A DNA stretch of 64,000 nt from Acidobacteriaceae bacterium (GTDB lineage Bacteria > Acidobacteriota > Terriglobia > Terriglobales > Acidobacteriaceae). Each line of letters starts with the position of its first letter. Positions within the stretch are counted from its first letter, which is position 1. Made by a program: the position numbers and the translations under genes. Location: assembly GCA_030037705.1 (NCBI GenBank), contig JASHQE010000174.1, forward strand, positions 27,171 to 91,170, given 5' to 3'. The notes under the pieces were generated by a model. That model was given only the letters and a program-made list of their open reading frames with translations, searched no databases and had not been told where the DNA came from. This document shows positions 18,236 to 26,105 of the stretch, piece after piece.

Positions 18236-18613
18236 TTATTCACCCCAGGTACAGACTGAGCCGATCAATTCCAGGAGCGCATCGCCGTCCACCGGCTTCC
18301 TGAAAAAGCCCGCAGCACCGTTTTTCAGATAAAAGTCCTCTGACCTTTCCGATGGCTTTCCCGTAATCATGATTACGGGAACGATGCAATCGCTGCTCTT
18401 CAGGTGTTGGAGAAGGCCAAAACCGCTCATTTGTCCCAATTCGATATCCGTAATAACGCAACTGGTTTTGGCGAGTCCTCCGGATTCGAGAAACTGTTCC
18501 GCCGATTCGTAGCTGTCGGCTTTGTACCCAAATGAAGCCAGCAGATTAATGAGGGATTCAAGAACTCGGAAATCATCATCGATGACCGCAATTGACCGTG
18601 CGTGCGCTTTCAT
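18236..18613 (-). CDS. Stand-alone response regulator receiver
   Basis: A 125-residue single-domain receiver. It has the acidic cluster (AVIDDDFR), the phospho-acceptor Asp at residue 56 (CVITDIEL), the signalling Thr in MITGK and the conserved Lys in FFRKPVD. There is no output domain, so it could be a phosphate shuttle or sink between the nearby kinases and the FixJ-type regulator. The ATG at 18613 was chosen because the longer frame would overlap the upstream gene and add a tail with no receiver homology. It begins about 50 bases after the FixJ-type gene, probably in the same operon. Confidence 0.88.
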   Translation of the reverse strand: MKAHARSIAVIDDDFRVLESLINLLASFGYKADSYESAEQFLESGGLAKTSCVITDIELGQMSGFGLLQHLKSSDCIVPVIMITGKPSERSEDFYLKNGAAGFFRKPVDGDALLELIGSVCTWGE

Positions 18614-18665
18614 AGATGACCCCGCATTCTCTATAGGCTCTAGCGAAAATTGTGATGACAGCATC

Positions 18666-19304
18666 CTAGGCATTGCTGCAAAACATTCGAGGCGCCTCAA
18701 GATTCAACTTCCCGGCAATCTTGACTAATGTTGCAAAGGAGTCAGCTTCCATCTTTCGCATAATATGCCCACGATGGATTTGAACTGTGTATTCGGTTAT
18801 CCCAAGTTCGTAGGCGGCTTGCTTGTTTAGCAAACCTCTTATCAAGAGAGGGAGCACCTCCCGCTCTCGGGGCGTGAGAGATTCATAGCGAGTCAGCAGC
18901 CTGGCACGTTCGATTGCATCTTGTCGACTCGCGCGGTCTTGAAGCAATGCTCGCTCAATAGAGGCGAGGAGCGTTTCTTCATCGACCGGCTTGGTTAAGA
19001 AATCGACAGCCCCCGCTTTCAGTGCTTTTACTGTCGAGGGAATATCACCCCGGCCCGTCAGAAAGATCACAGGAATCGAGGCGCTCACGGAAATCAGCTT
19101 CTGCACTTCCAACCCTCCCAATCCGGGCATCTTGAGGTCGAGAATCAAACAAGCACAAGAGTCCTGTCGGGGGAAGTCGATGAAATCTTGTCCAGACGTA
19201 AAGGTTCGAACACTTTTGCGGTTAGCGCGCAGCAAAGTCGCCAACGCGTCTCTCACATTCACCTCGTCGTCCACAATATAGACAACCTCATTCATCAGTT
19301 CCAT
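18666..19304 (-). CDS. FixJ/NarL-type response regulator
   Basis: A 212-residue DNA-binding response regulator. The receiver has its phospho-Asp at residue 56 (CLILDLKMPG), the motif TGRGDIPSTVKALKAGAVDFLTKPV typical of the FixJ/TodT branch, and a linker. The LuxR-type helix-turn-helix is at about residues 140-200 (LTPREREVLPLL, NKQAAYELGITEYTVQIHRGHIMRKM). It is the only complete DNA-binding response regulator in the window, next to three FixL/DctB-type kinases. It is therefore the best candidate for the protein that reads the 18-base motif recurring from 10 to 48 kb. That link is inference; no motif copy lies directly before this gene. Confidence 0.92.
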   Translation of the reverse strand: MELMNEVVYIVDDEVNVRDALATLLRANRKSVRTFTSGQDFIDFPRQDSCACLILDLKMPGLGGLEVQKLISVSASIPVIFLTGRGDIPSTVKALKAGAVDFLTKPVDEETLLASIERALLQDRASRQDAIERARLLTRYESLTPREREVLPLLIRGLLNKQAAYELGITEYTVQIHRGHIMRKMEADSFATLVKIAGKLNLEAPRMFCSNA

Positions 19305-19406
19305 AACAAACCCCTTGAGGAAAGTCTTTGCTGGTCCGCGATTTGGCCGCTTTCATAAGCTTTTCCCAGGTTGGCAACAGGTGCGCGTCAGAATTGTCCC
19401 AGGCCC

Positions 19407-19523
19407 TATAGCAGTTCCCGAATTGGTGTAGTCCGAAAGCGCGCCCTCCAAGTGGCGTCCACCGCGGCGGACGCCACCCTAAGCGACTTTCAAAAAGTCA
19501 ACATTCATTCGGGAACTGCTCTA
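19407..19523. mobile_element. MITE/REPIN-like inverted-repeat element
   Basis: A 117-bp non-coding element bounded by 17-bp terminal inverted repeats with one mismatch (left TATAGCAGTTCCCGAAT, right ATTCGGGAACTGCTCTA). Inside lie a GGCGTCC/GGACGCC stem with an 8-base loop and a small GACTTT/AAAGTC hairpin. It encodes nothing. The right half recurs at 633-688, so it is a dispersed element rather than a local terminator. No transposase is present; mobilisation in trans, for example by a REP-associated or IS transposase, is inference. Confidence 0.7.
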
Positions 19524-19802
19524 ACGACAAAGATTATATCGGCATATTGCGCCTCTGGAGTACGTTTGCCCTTTTCTTTAGGCATTACATGAATATGGAA
19601 TAGCCAAAGAACAGGTTTCGATCATGCGTATGATCGTAAAGGAAAATGGGATGTGATCAGCATTTGGCCAGAACACGCTTTGAGCGTGAAATCCGGCAGT
19701 GACCGATCGCTCGCACTGAATCGTCCGGTTGGCTGGAGATTTGTCAGCTCTCTGCGGTACACAAAGGAAGTTGGCGTGAACGCTGCATCGCGATTCACGC
19801 GG
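19524..19802. other. Non-coding stretch downstream of the sigma gene
   Basis: About 280 bases between the inverted-repeat element and the sigma factor stop codon. I see no gene or clear hairpin; open frames crossing it are antisense extensions into the sigma gene. Confidence 0.4.
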
Positions 19803-20552
19803 TTAGATAACCGAGTTGACAATTCCGTATCTGACCAACTTCGACCGAAGCGTACGTCGTCCCCGCATCAGACGAGATTTCGCTGCTTCCACAGAGATGT
19901 CGAGAGACTCTGCCAATCCTTCCAGCGAACCCTCAGATCCGTAATAGAGATTGACTACGGAACGGAGGCTTGGCCGCAGTTTTTGCATTTCTCTCTTCAG
20001 CAGGAGAGCGATCTGTTGTCTCTGGTACAAACGTTCAGGTCCTGGCGAATGGTCCGCGGGATCCCATACTTCTGGTGCCCCAGCCCCAGAAATGCCGGCA
20101 TCGATTTGAGTTTCCCTGCGAACCCTTCGCTTTCGCAGTAACATCAGGGCCGAGTTCACTCCGATGCTGATGATCCATGTAGAAAACGCGCACGAGCGTC
20201 GAAACGACAGCAAATGCGTATAGGCTCGCAATAGTGTGTCCTGCATTACATCTTCAGCATCCTCCCGATTCTGAACGATCCTGAATATCTTCATCTTCAC
20301 CAGAAATGAATAACGCGCGCAGAGTTCTTCGAATGCCTGCTGATCTCCGCATTGAGCCGCGGTGACCAGATCATCGTCCGAAGCCTGAGAGTGGCGACAC
20401 GAGTTGTTCCTCTCGTGCAGCGTGGTGCGTGATCTCTGTTGTAGGTCAAAAGCATCGCTACGCTGCGTGGAAGTGAGTTTGCGATTCTGCGAAAGGTTAA
20501 TATCCGTTGGCATTGCAACTGCTTCTTTTAGCGCGCAGGAGATCCTCTTCAT
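19803..20552 (-). CDS. ECF-type RNA polymerase sigma factor
   Basis: A 249-residue sigma-70 family protein of the extracytoplasmic-function class. Sigma region 2 runs from AFEELCARYSFLVKM through NREDAEDVMQDTLLRAYTHL to FSTWIISIGVN. Region 4 is LRPSLRSVVNLYYGSEGSLEGLAESLDISVEAAKSRLMRGRRTL. A poorly conserved N-terminal extension of about 60 residues is unusual. A GGAG site stands 8 bases before the ATG. No anti-sigma gene is adjacent, so control may be transcriptional: a copy of the shared motif lies 171 bases upstream and points at this gene. Confidence 0.9.
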   Translation of the reverse strand: MKRISCALKEAVAMPTDINLSQNRKLTSTQRSDAFDLQQRSRTTLHERNNSCRHSQASDDDLVTAAQCGDQQAFEELCARYSFLVKMKIFRIVQNREDAEDVMQDTLLRAYTHLLSFRRSCAFSTWIISIGVNSALMLLRKRRVRRETQIDAGISGAGAPEVWDPADHSPGPERLYQRQQIALLLKREMQKLRPSLRSVVNLYYGSEGSLEGLAESLDISVEAAKSRLMRGRRTLRSKLVRYGIVNSVI

Positions 20553-20722
20553 GTGGTCTTCTCCCTGTAGCTAGTGCGGATGTAGCCCGACAATGGATGC
20601 TGCCATTCCGATGTGAAGTGCAGATCATCTGTGGGTAACGTGGCGCTTGGTTGGGGTTGGGCTACAGCCGAAGTATCTATCCCGGCTGGTACAGATGCTA
20701 CTGTCGTAGAACATGCGGGAAA

Positions 20723-20740
20723 AGTACATATTCCTGCTAG
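20723..20740 (-). promoter_or_regulatory. Shared 18-base motif, copy 4
   Basis: On the minus strand it reads CTAGCAGGAATATGTACT, 171 bases upstream of the sigma factor start. It is back to back with copy 5, which points at the NADH dehydrogenase gene. Confidence 0.6.
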
Positions 20741-20805
20741 CGAAACTACCGTTCCCGACCGTCTTAATCTATTAGATATGGTTGCGTTTTTCAGCCCGGG
20801 AAAGC

Positions 20806-20823
20806 ATTACAGAAACATGTGAT
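20806..20823 (+). promoter_or_regulatory. Shared 18-base motif, copy 5
   Basis: ATTACAGAAACATGTGAT reads in the direction of the NADH dehydrogenase gene and ends 116 bases before its start codon. Confidence 0.65.
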
Positions 20824-20938
20824 TGTCTGCTTATTCTTTCGGTTGCTACTCTCGCGGTATCGAACTGTCGGAGCAAAGCGGCACCTAGCGTCCAGAGTGG
20901 CACCATTCGCTTAAGCTCAGCAGGAAAGTAGTGGCGGA

Positions 20939-22210
20939 ATGACCAAACAGGATCCACTGGTCGTAATCGTGGGCGGCGGTTTTGGCGGCTTGGCCGCAGC
21001 AAGAGTGTTGCGCAGAGCGCCGGTCAGAGTCTTGTTGATTGACCGTTCCAATCATCACGTCTTCCAGCCCCTTCTCTATCAGGTTGCCACCTCAGTGTTG
21101 GCTCCAGGGCAAATTGCTTCTCCCATCCGCGGTCTTCTCGCCAGCCATGAGAACACATCCGTGATGCTGGGAAACGTGACCGGCGTGGACGCAGCTTTAC
21201 GGCAGGTTATCGTCGACGCCGACGATAGGGTTGGAATCGGAATCGGTTATGACTACCTTATCCTCGCTACCGGAGCTACGCACAGTTATTTCGGACACGA
21301 CGAGTTCGCGACGTTCGCACCTGGACTCAAGAGCCTTGCAGACGCCGAATCTCTGCGCAATCACATCCTCTCTGCTTTTGAGAAGGCTGAAATCGAGAGC
21401 GATGATCACCGGCGCGAGGCCTTGATGACCTTCGTGATGGTTGGCGCCGGACCAACTGGCGTGGAACTGGCCAGCGCAATTGCTGTGATGGTCAGGACGA
21501 CGCTTCGAAAGAATTTCCGTCGAATTCACCCCAACTCTGCACGTGTCATCCTCATCGACATGGGACATCGCCCGCTTGGAGCATTCTCTGAAAAGCTTTC
21601 CGAGGCTGCGAGACTACGCCTGATCGAACTCGGTGTAGATGTCCGACTTGGACAGGCTGTGCAGTCGATCGATGCAGAGGGCGTTGTCGTCGGTCAGGAG
21701 CGGATCCCCAGCAAGACCGTGATCTGGACTGCGGGTGTTGCACCTTCGCCGGCCGGCAAGTGGCTTGGCAGCGCAGTAGATCGTGCCGGACGAGTGCGCG
21801 TTCAGTCCGATTTGACCATCCCACAGCACCCGGAGATCTTTGTCATTGGAGATACAGCTTCGCTTGACCAGGGCGGACGCCCTTTGCCCGGTGTCGCGCA
21901 GGTCGCGATGCAGCAGGGGGTCTATGCTGCGAAAGCAATATTTCGCCACGTAACCAAAAAGCCGGCGCTCCCGCCATTCCGTTACTTCGACAAGGGTAAC
22001 TTGGCAGTTGTAGGCAAGAACTTCGCGGTGCTCCAGGCTGCTGGAATTGGGATGAGCGGATTCGCTGCATGGCTTGTCTGGGCGCTGATCCACATACAAT
22101 TCTTGGCGGAAAATAGCCTGCGTTTCAGTGTCTTTCTGCAATGGGTTTGGACGTATCTCAGCGGCAAGCGCGGGGACCGACTCATCATCGAACACCACCG
22201 CGACGCTTAG
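20939..22210 (+). CDS. ndh: Type II NADH:quinone dehydrogenase
   Basis: A 423-residue single-subunit flavoprotein that passes electrons from NADH to quinone without pumping protons. The FAD-binding Rossmann motif is VVIVGGGFGGLAAARVL near the N-terminus. The second, NADH-binding motif is FVMVGAGPTGVELASAIA around residue 165. The FAD-contacting VFVIGDTASLDQGGRPLPGVAQVAMQQG and a C-terminal amphipathic/hydrophobic membrane anchor (GFAAWLVWALIHIQFLAEN) follow. Length and order match NDH-2. Transcription diverges from the sigma factor gene, with a shared-motif copy upstream. It would reoxidise NADH quickly when respiration resumes, which suits the lactate, aldehyde and oxidase genes carrying the same motif. 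Confidence 0.93.
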   Translation: MTKQDPLVVIVGGGFGGLAAARVLRRAPVRVLLIDRSNHHVFQPLLYQVATSVLAPGQIASPIRGLLASHENTSVMLGNVTGVDAALRQVIVDADDRVGIGIGYDYLILATGATHSYFGHDEFATFAPGLKSLADAESLRNHILSAFEKAEIESDDHRREALMTFVMVGAGPTGVELASAIAVMVRTTLRKNFRRIHPNSARVILIDMGHRPLGAFSEKLSEAARLRLIELGVDVRLGQAVQSIDAEGVVVGQERIPSKTVIWTAGVAPSPAGKWLGSAVDRAGRVRVQSDLTIPQHPEIFVIGDTASLDQGGRPLPGVAQVAMQQGVYAAKAIFRHVTKKPALPPFRYFDKGNLAVVGKNFAVLQAAGIGMSGFAAWLVWALIHIQFLAENSLRFSVFLQWVWTYLSGKRGDRLIIEHHRDA

Positions 22211-22389
22211 CTTGCATAGGATTGATCGGAGATGGAGTATAGAGGGAGGCATGGCAATAAGCAAACACGTCCGTCTTCCGGCAGATGTGTCCATAGACTC
22301 GGAAATCTTTTTTGGCCCGTTTGCTGGCGGCGTGGCAATGTTGAAGACTCTTTTCGCGCTGTCGTATGGCTACGGCGATGCTCCAGGCG

Positions 22390-24057
22390 CTAGTTGAGCA
22401 GACGCTCGTGCACCTTCTCGAACAAGAGATGGTTGTCTCGATAATCGACCCGGATGCCGAGCAGGACGGGGCCCGCTGTTTCGAATGCCTTGCGGAGCTG
22501 GGGACCGATCTGATCTGGAGAATTGATCATCGAGCCCGTCGCGCCAAACGCTTGTGCATACTTAACCACATCAACGGGGCCAAACTCCACACCGGAAGTG
22601 CGCTTATACTTCGCCTCTTCCTGCACTGCCACCATGTCATAAGTTCCGTCGATCCAGATCATGTGCACAAGATTGAGCTTCAGTCTTACGGCAGTTTCCA
22701 GTTCCGTCGCCGAAAAGAGAAATCCACCATCACCCGAGATCGAGAGGGTCTTTTCATGAGGCCGTACGAGACAAGACGCGATGCCCCAGGGCAGAGCAAC
22801 ACCAAGTGTCTGTTGACCGTTGCTGATAAGAATCTGACGGGCCCGGAAGCTAAAGAGAAAATGCGCAAGCCACAGATGAAACGATCCCATATCGAGGCAA
22901 ACGGTAACATCTTCAGAGAGCCACTTCTGTAGTTCGGCAACGATCCGTAGTGGATGAATCGGATTGTCGGTGTACCGATTTGCATCCTCAGCCCTCAATG
23001 TTCTCTTCGATGCCAGAGTGTCAAGGAATCGTTCGACGTCGCCCGTGAGAATGACTGGACTCACCAGTTCTATAAGGGCTGTTAAGCTGGCCGCAATGTC
23101 ACCCAGGATCTCCACCGCGGGCGAGTAGAAGTTGTCGACGTCGGCACGCATAGAGTCGATGTGAACGATCTTCGCGGCGCGTGCATGATTCCAAATTGAC
23201 GGATCATATTCAACCGGATCGTAGCCGACAGTAATAATGACATCGGCTGAGGCTAAGAGTTCGTCTCCTGGAGTGTTGTCCAACTGTCCGACGCGACCAG
23301 CGAAGCTTCTGAATAGATCAGCCGATACTGCCCCGGCAGCTTGAAAGGTTCCAACCACCGGGATACGGCTTTTCCGTATAAAGGCACGCACTGCATCAGC
23401 ATTCTTCGACCGGCTAGCAAGAAGTCCGAGCAGAATGACGGGGCGCTTGGCTGCATTGATCAGCTTGCTAGCGTCTCCCAGAGACTCCTGGCTACCCGGA
23501 CCAAAGGTCGGGCTTGCAGGTATCTCAAGCACCTCGCACCTGGCCTCGCCCTCCATGATGTCTTTGGGAAGATTCACGAACGCCGCGCCAGGCCGGTCCG
23601 ATTCCGCTGCGCGGAAAGCATTCGCCATGACTTCCGCTATGGACTCCGGGGAATTCGCTTCAGCGCTGAACTTAGTCACCGGCTTCAGAACGGATACCGC
23701 CTGAAGGGTCTGATGGATCTGTTTCAGGCTTTGCGACGTCGCAACAGATCCGCCGAGTGCAACTATAGGATCACCCTCGCTATTCGCAGTTGCCAGCCCC
23801 GTTGTGAGATTGCTCACTCCCGGTCCTGACGTGGCTATTGCAACACCGGCCCTTCCCGTCAGTCTCCCGATGCCACCGGCGATAAAGGCTGCATTCTGCT
23901 CGTGACGGCAGACGATGGTCTGGATCGATGAGTCTTTAAGAGTATCGAACACCTTGTCGATCTTTGCCCCGGGAATTCCGAACACGTATTGAACACCGTG
24001 TCTCTCGAGTGATTCCACCACCACCTGAGCGCCGATCTTGGGAACTGCTGAACTCAT
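22390..24057 (-). CDS. alsS: Catabolic acetolactate synthase
   Basis: A 555-residue thiamine-diphosphate enzyme joining two pyruvates into 2-acetolactate. The N-terminal FGIPGAKIDKVFD is characteristic of catabolic AlsS/BudB enzymes rather than IlvB. The cofactor-activating Glu is in VCRHEQNAAF, and the ThDP motif GDGGFLFSATELETAVRL is intact. No small regulatory subunit gene is adjacent, as expected for the catabolic form. It lies 26 bases after the acetolactate decarboxylase gene on the same strand, so the pair makes acetoin from pyruvate with loss of two CO2. The 3' end faces the NADH dehydrogenase gene. Expression is probably from the motif-bearing promoter region upstream of the acetoacetate decarboxylase gene. 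Confidence 0.9.
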   Translation of the reverse strand: MSSAVPKIGAQVVVESLERHGVQYVFGIPGAKIDKVFDTLKDSSIQTIVCRHEQNAAFIAGGIGRLTGRAGVAIATSGPGVSNLTTGLATANSEGDPIVALGGSVATSQSLKQIHQTLQAVSVLKPVTKFSAEANSPESIAEVMANAFRAAESDRPGAAFVNLPKDIMEGEARCEVLEIPASPTFGPGSQESLGDASKLINAAKRPVILLGLLASRSKNADAVRAFIRKSRIPVVGTFQAAGAVSADLFRSFAGRVGQLDNTPGDELLASADVIITVGYDPVEYDPSIWNHARAAKIVHIDSMRADVDNFYSPAVEILGDIAASLTALIELVSPVILTGDVERFLDTLASKRTLRAEDANRYTDNPIHPLRIVAELQKWLSEDVTVCLDMGSFHLWLAHFLFSFRARQILISNGQQTLGVALPWGIASCLVRPHEKTLSISGDGGFLFSATELETAVRLKLNLVHMIWIDGTYDMVAVQEEAKYKRTSGVEFGPVDVVKYAQAFGATGSMINSPDQIGPQLRKAFETAGPVLLGIRVDYRDNHLLFEKVHERLLN

Positions 24058-24083
24058 CTCGCCCTCTCCATGTCTCTTAATCG

Positions 24084-24926
24084 TTACGATTCGTGATTGC
24101 GTTCCGCACTTATCAGATCGGCATTGGGATCACGGGTGAGGTCCGCTTTCAAAAATTCTTCCGTCTCTGGCAAAGAGACATGCATTTCATTCATCGAGCA
24201 ACCACTGATAGTCACGGAGAGAGCCTTACAGTCTAGTACATGGCCGCCTCTCTGGCGATCCTTTGAAAGGAAGTGGAAGTGGTAGCCGGGAACGCTAAAT
24301 GATCCGGCAAATCCAGGGGACCAAAGTCCTACCAGTGTTCCTTGTTGTTCTTCGAAAAGGAATTCTTCCTGTCCTGATGCCGCAGATTTGAGCCTCGTTC
24401 CTTCAGCGACTGCATGCATGACTCTGGTTTTCACCTGAGAAAAGGTTCCGTCAAATCGGAAGGCGTAGAACACATTGTTAGATTCGCGAAGCTCATCACA
24501 AACTCGGACGAGCTCTTGAAAGCTGTTCAGTTGATGGCGTTTCTCGCTGAAGTCGGCCCTGAATCGGGTAACGACGGCATAAGGAATGAGCTGATTTCCT
24601 TCAACCACGGTAACGGCACCGGTAGATGCTACCCGGTAGCAGACCCCATCGAGCACAACCATTTCTCCATCGAGGCTAATGAAAGTGCCCAGCCCGAAGT
24701 CTCCATGCCGCAAAAGTCGAGACACTTGCACTGCACCTTGGTAGAGGCCCTCAACGAGGGCCGCCGATGTTGAAACCTGAAAAAGAGTGTGCAGCGGCTT
24801 ACCGAGACATTGCGATAGCGCCATCGAAACTACGTGATCGCAGCTCGACTGGTCAGCCGTCATGCGCTCCATCAGGGCCTCATGGAGCGAGTCAGGGAGA
24901 TTGCATGTAATCTTCTTCATGCTCAA
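24084..24926 (-). CDS. alsD: Alpha-acetolactate decarboxylase with N-terminal extension
   Basis: Converts 2-acetolactate to acetoin. The family core spans about residues 45-265: LFQVSTSAALVEGLYQG, HGDFGLGTFISLDGEM, GTLVGLWSPGFAGSFSVPGYHFHFLS and GGHVLDC, with the zinc-binding histidines in the HFHF and GGH motifs. The first 45 or so residues (MKKITCNLPDSLHEALMERM and the following helix) look like a ribbon-helix-helix fold, which acetolactate decarboxylases normally lack. This could be a DNA-binding or dimerisation domain, or an alternative N-terminus; it is continuous in frame with no start codon better placed at the core. The gene sits between the acetoacetate decarboxylase and acetolactate synthase genes, forming one likely operon. 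Confidence 0.88.
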   Translation of the reverse strand: MSMKKITCNLPDSLHEALMERMTADQSSCDHVVSMALSQCLGKPLHTLFQVSTSAALVEGLYQGAVQVSRLLRHGDFGLGTFISLDGEMVVLDGVCYRVASTGAVTVVEGNQLIPYAVVTRFRADFSEKRHQLNSFQELVRVCDELRESNNVFYAFRFDGTFSQVKTRVMHAVAEGTRLKSAASGQEEFLFEEQQGTLVGLWSPGFAGSFSVPGYHFHFLSKDRQRGGHVLDCKALSVTISGCSMNEMHVSLPETEEFLKADLTRDPNADLISAERNHES

Positions 24927-25032
24927 ATCCGCGAGAATTGTGATACTTTTCCGGCAACAATTTGTGATCGGATCCGTTCATCACGATTTGAAGAGAAACA
25001 ACGAGGGGCGGAGATGCACGCCGCTCGCGCTA

Positions 25033-25833
25033 CTACTTCGTCAGATTCTTGAGCGTCTTGAGATCATCGACAATGTATGCCATCGACGCGCGTACGCCTA
25101 CGCCGCAATGCAATGGAGCGAGATCCGACAATTCTTCGCCCGGGACAACCGGCAATGTCAGTGAGCCTTCACCGATCCAGGCCTGCTCAATCTTCAGGTC
25201 ATGAGGCGTGTTCTCTACAAGTTCGTGCACTGCGGGGTTGTTGTGCTTGCCGGCTGCGAGCCTCGGGAAGTGCAGAAGGTTTACAACCGGCCTTTGCTTA
25301 ACCTTCGAGAGGTCGGTCGCGGGCTCCTTTAAGATCACCAGCCCATGTGCTAGGCGCTGTCCGGCGGATGTGAGTGTACCCGCAAACTTTGCGCCAGGCG
25401 CCAAAGCCGGACCCGCTTTTCCCGTGGCTGCATAGTACCGTGTCTGGAAAACCTGCCCCAACCGTTTGGGATAGCCCTGGCTCCAACCGCGGGCTATCGC
25501 TGCATCGTTGTCCACAAAGATGTATGGGCAATAGGAAACAGGCCTGCCCTCATAGAGGGCATCCAACAGCACAAAGAACTCACGGTATTGATAGCGAGCC
25601 GGATCCAGGTACTCTTCGTTTTGTCCACTGAACTGCCAGTCGTAGAACATCGCGATGCCATGACCGTTCGCGGTGGAATCAGGATCGAGCCCAGCAGGTA
25701 ACACCGCGGCTACAGCCGCGGGATCTGACCAGAATTCGATGCTAAGAAAATCAGACGAGTAGTACCACGGAGGAGGCGGGTTGAGAGTAGACTTGCCTTT
25801 CGGCGTGAGCGGGTAATTAAAGCCTTTCAACAT
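25033..25833 (-). CDS. Acetoacetate decarboxylase family protein
   Basis: A 266-residue protein of the acetoacetate decarboxylase superfamily. The Schiff-base lysine is expected at residue 123 in GYPKRLGQ, where clostridial Adc has its catalytic Lys. It could make acetone from acetoacetate, but many members of this superfamily act on other beta-keto or related acids, and none of the acetoacetate-forming genes are nearby. It is the first gene of a minus-strand set with acetolactate decarboxylase and acetolactate synthase. The shared 18-base motif lies 161 bases upstream of its start, so the whole set probably responds to that motif. Confidence 0.85.
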   Translation of the reverse strand: MLKGFNYPLTPKGKSTLNPPPPWYYSSDFLSIEFWSDPAAVAAVLPAGLDPDSTANGHGIAMFYDWQFSGQNEEYLDPARYQYREFFVLLDALYEGRPVSYCPYIFVDNDAAIARGWSQGYPKRLGQVFQTRYYAATGKAGPALAPGAKFAGTLTSAGQRLAHGLVILKEPATDLSKVKQRPVVNLLHFPRLAAGKHNNPAVHELVENTPHDLKIEQAWIGEGSLTLPVVPGEELSDLAPLHCGVGVRASMAYIVDDLKTLKNLTK

Positions 25834-25993
25834 CGATGTTCTCCTCTTCGGCGCGAATTCACTGATTATGTCGTCAATTCGCTAAACGCCGATATCGATA
25901 CCTGGTATGAGATTCCGGGAGGTCTTGGCGTATATCAGCCGATGCCTTATCTCAATACAGCGGTGATACTATCGCCAAAATCGGTCCAAGAGA

Positions 25994-26011
25994 ATTACAT
26001 GTTTCTGGTAA
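25994..26011 (-). promoter_or_regulatory. Shared 18-base motif, copy 6
   Basis: On the minus strand it reads TTACCAGAAACATGTAAT, one of the best matches to the consensus. It is 161 bases upstream of the acetoacetate decarboxylase start, in the 270-base gap after the MCE protein gene. Confidence 0.7.
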
Positions 26012-26105
26012 CTGGGAGCCATAGATGGATACATCAGCGAAGCGTCCTTAGTGTTTCAACAAAAGTCTCGACACGGCGAAAGCGAACTGAGTTTTAGGAA
26101 GCTGG

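Noticed and set aside
22252..22397. Short frame after the NADH dehydrogenase, starting with a GGAGGC-like site
   Set aside because: The supposed ribosome-binding site abuts the ATG, the product is 48 residues with no similarity, and its end overlaps the acetolactate synthase gene.
22390..24057. Reading the acetolactate synthase as the biosynthetic IlvB subunit
   Set aside because: The FGIPGAKIDKVFD signature, the adjacent acetolactate decarboxylase and the lack of a regulatory subunit gene favour the catabolic enzyme.
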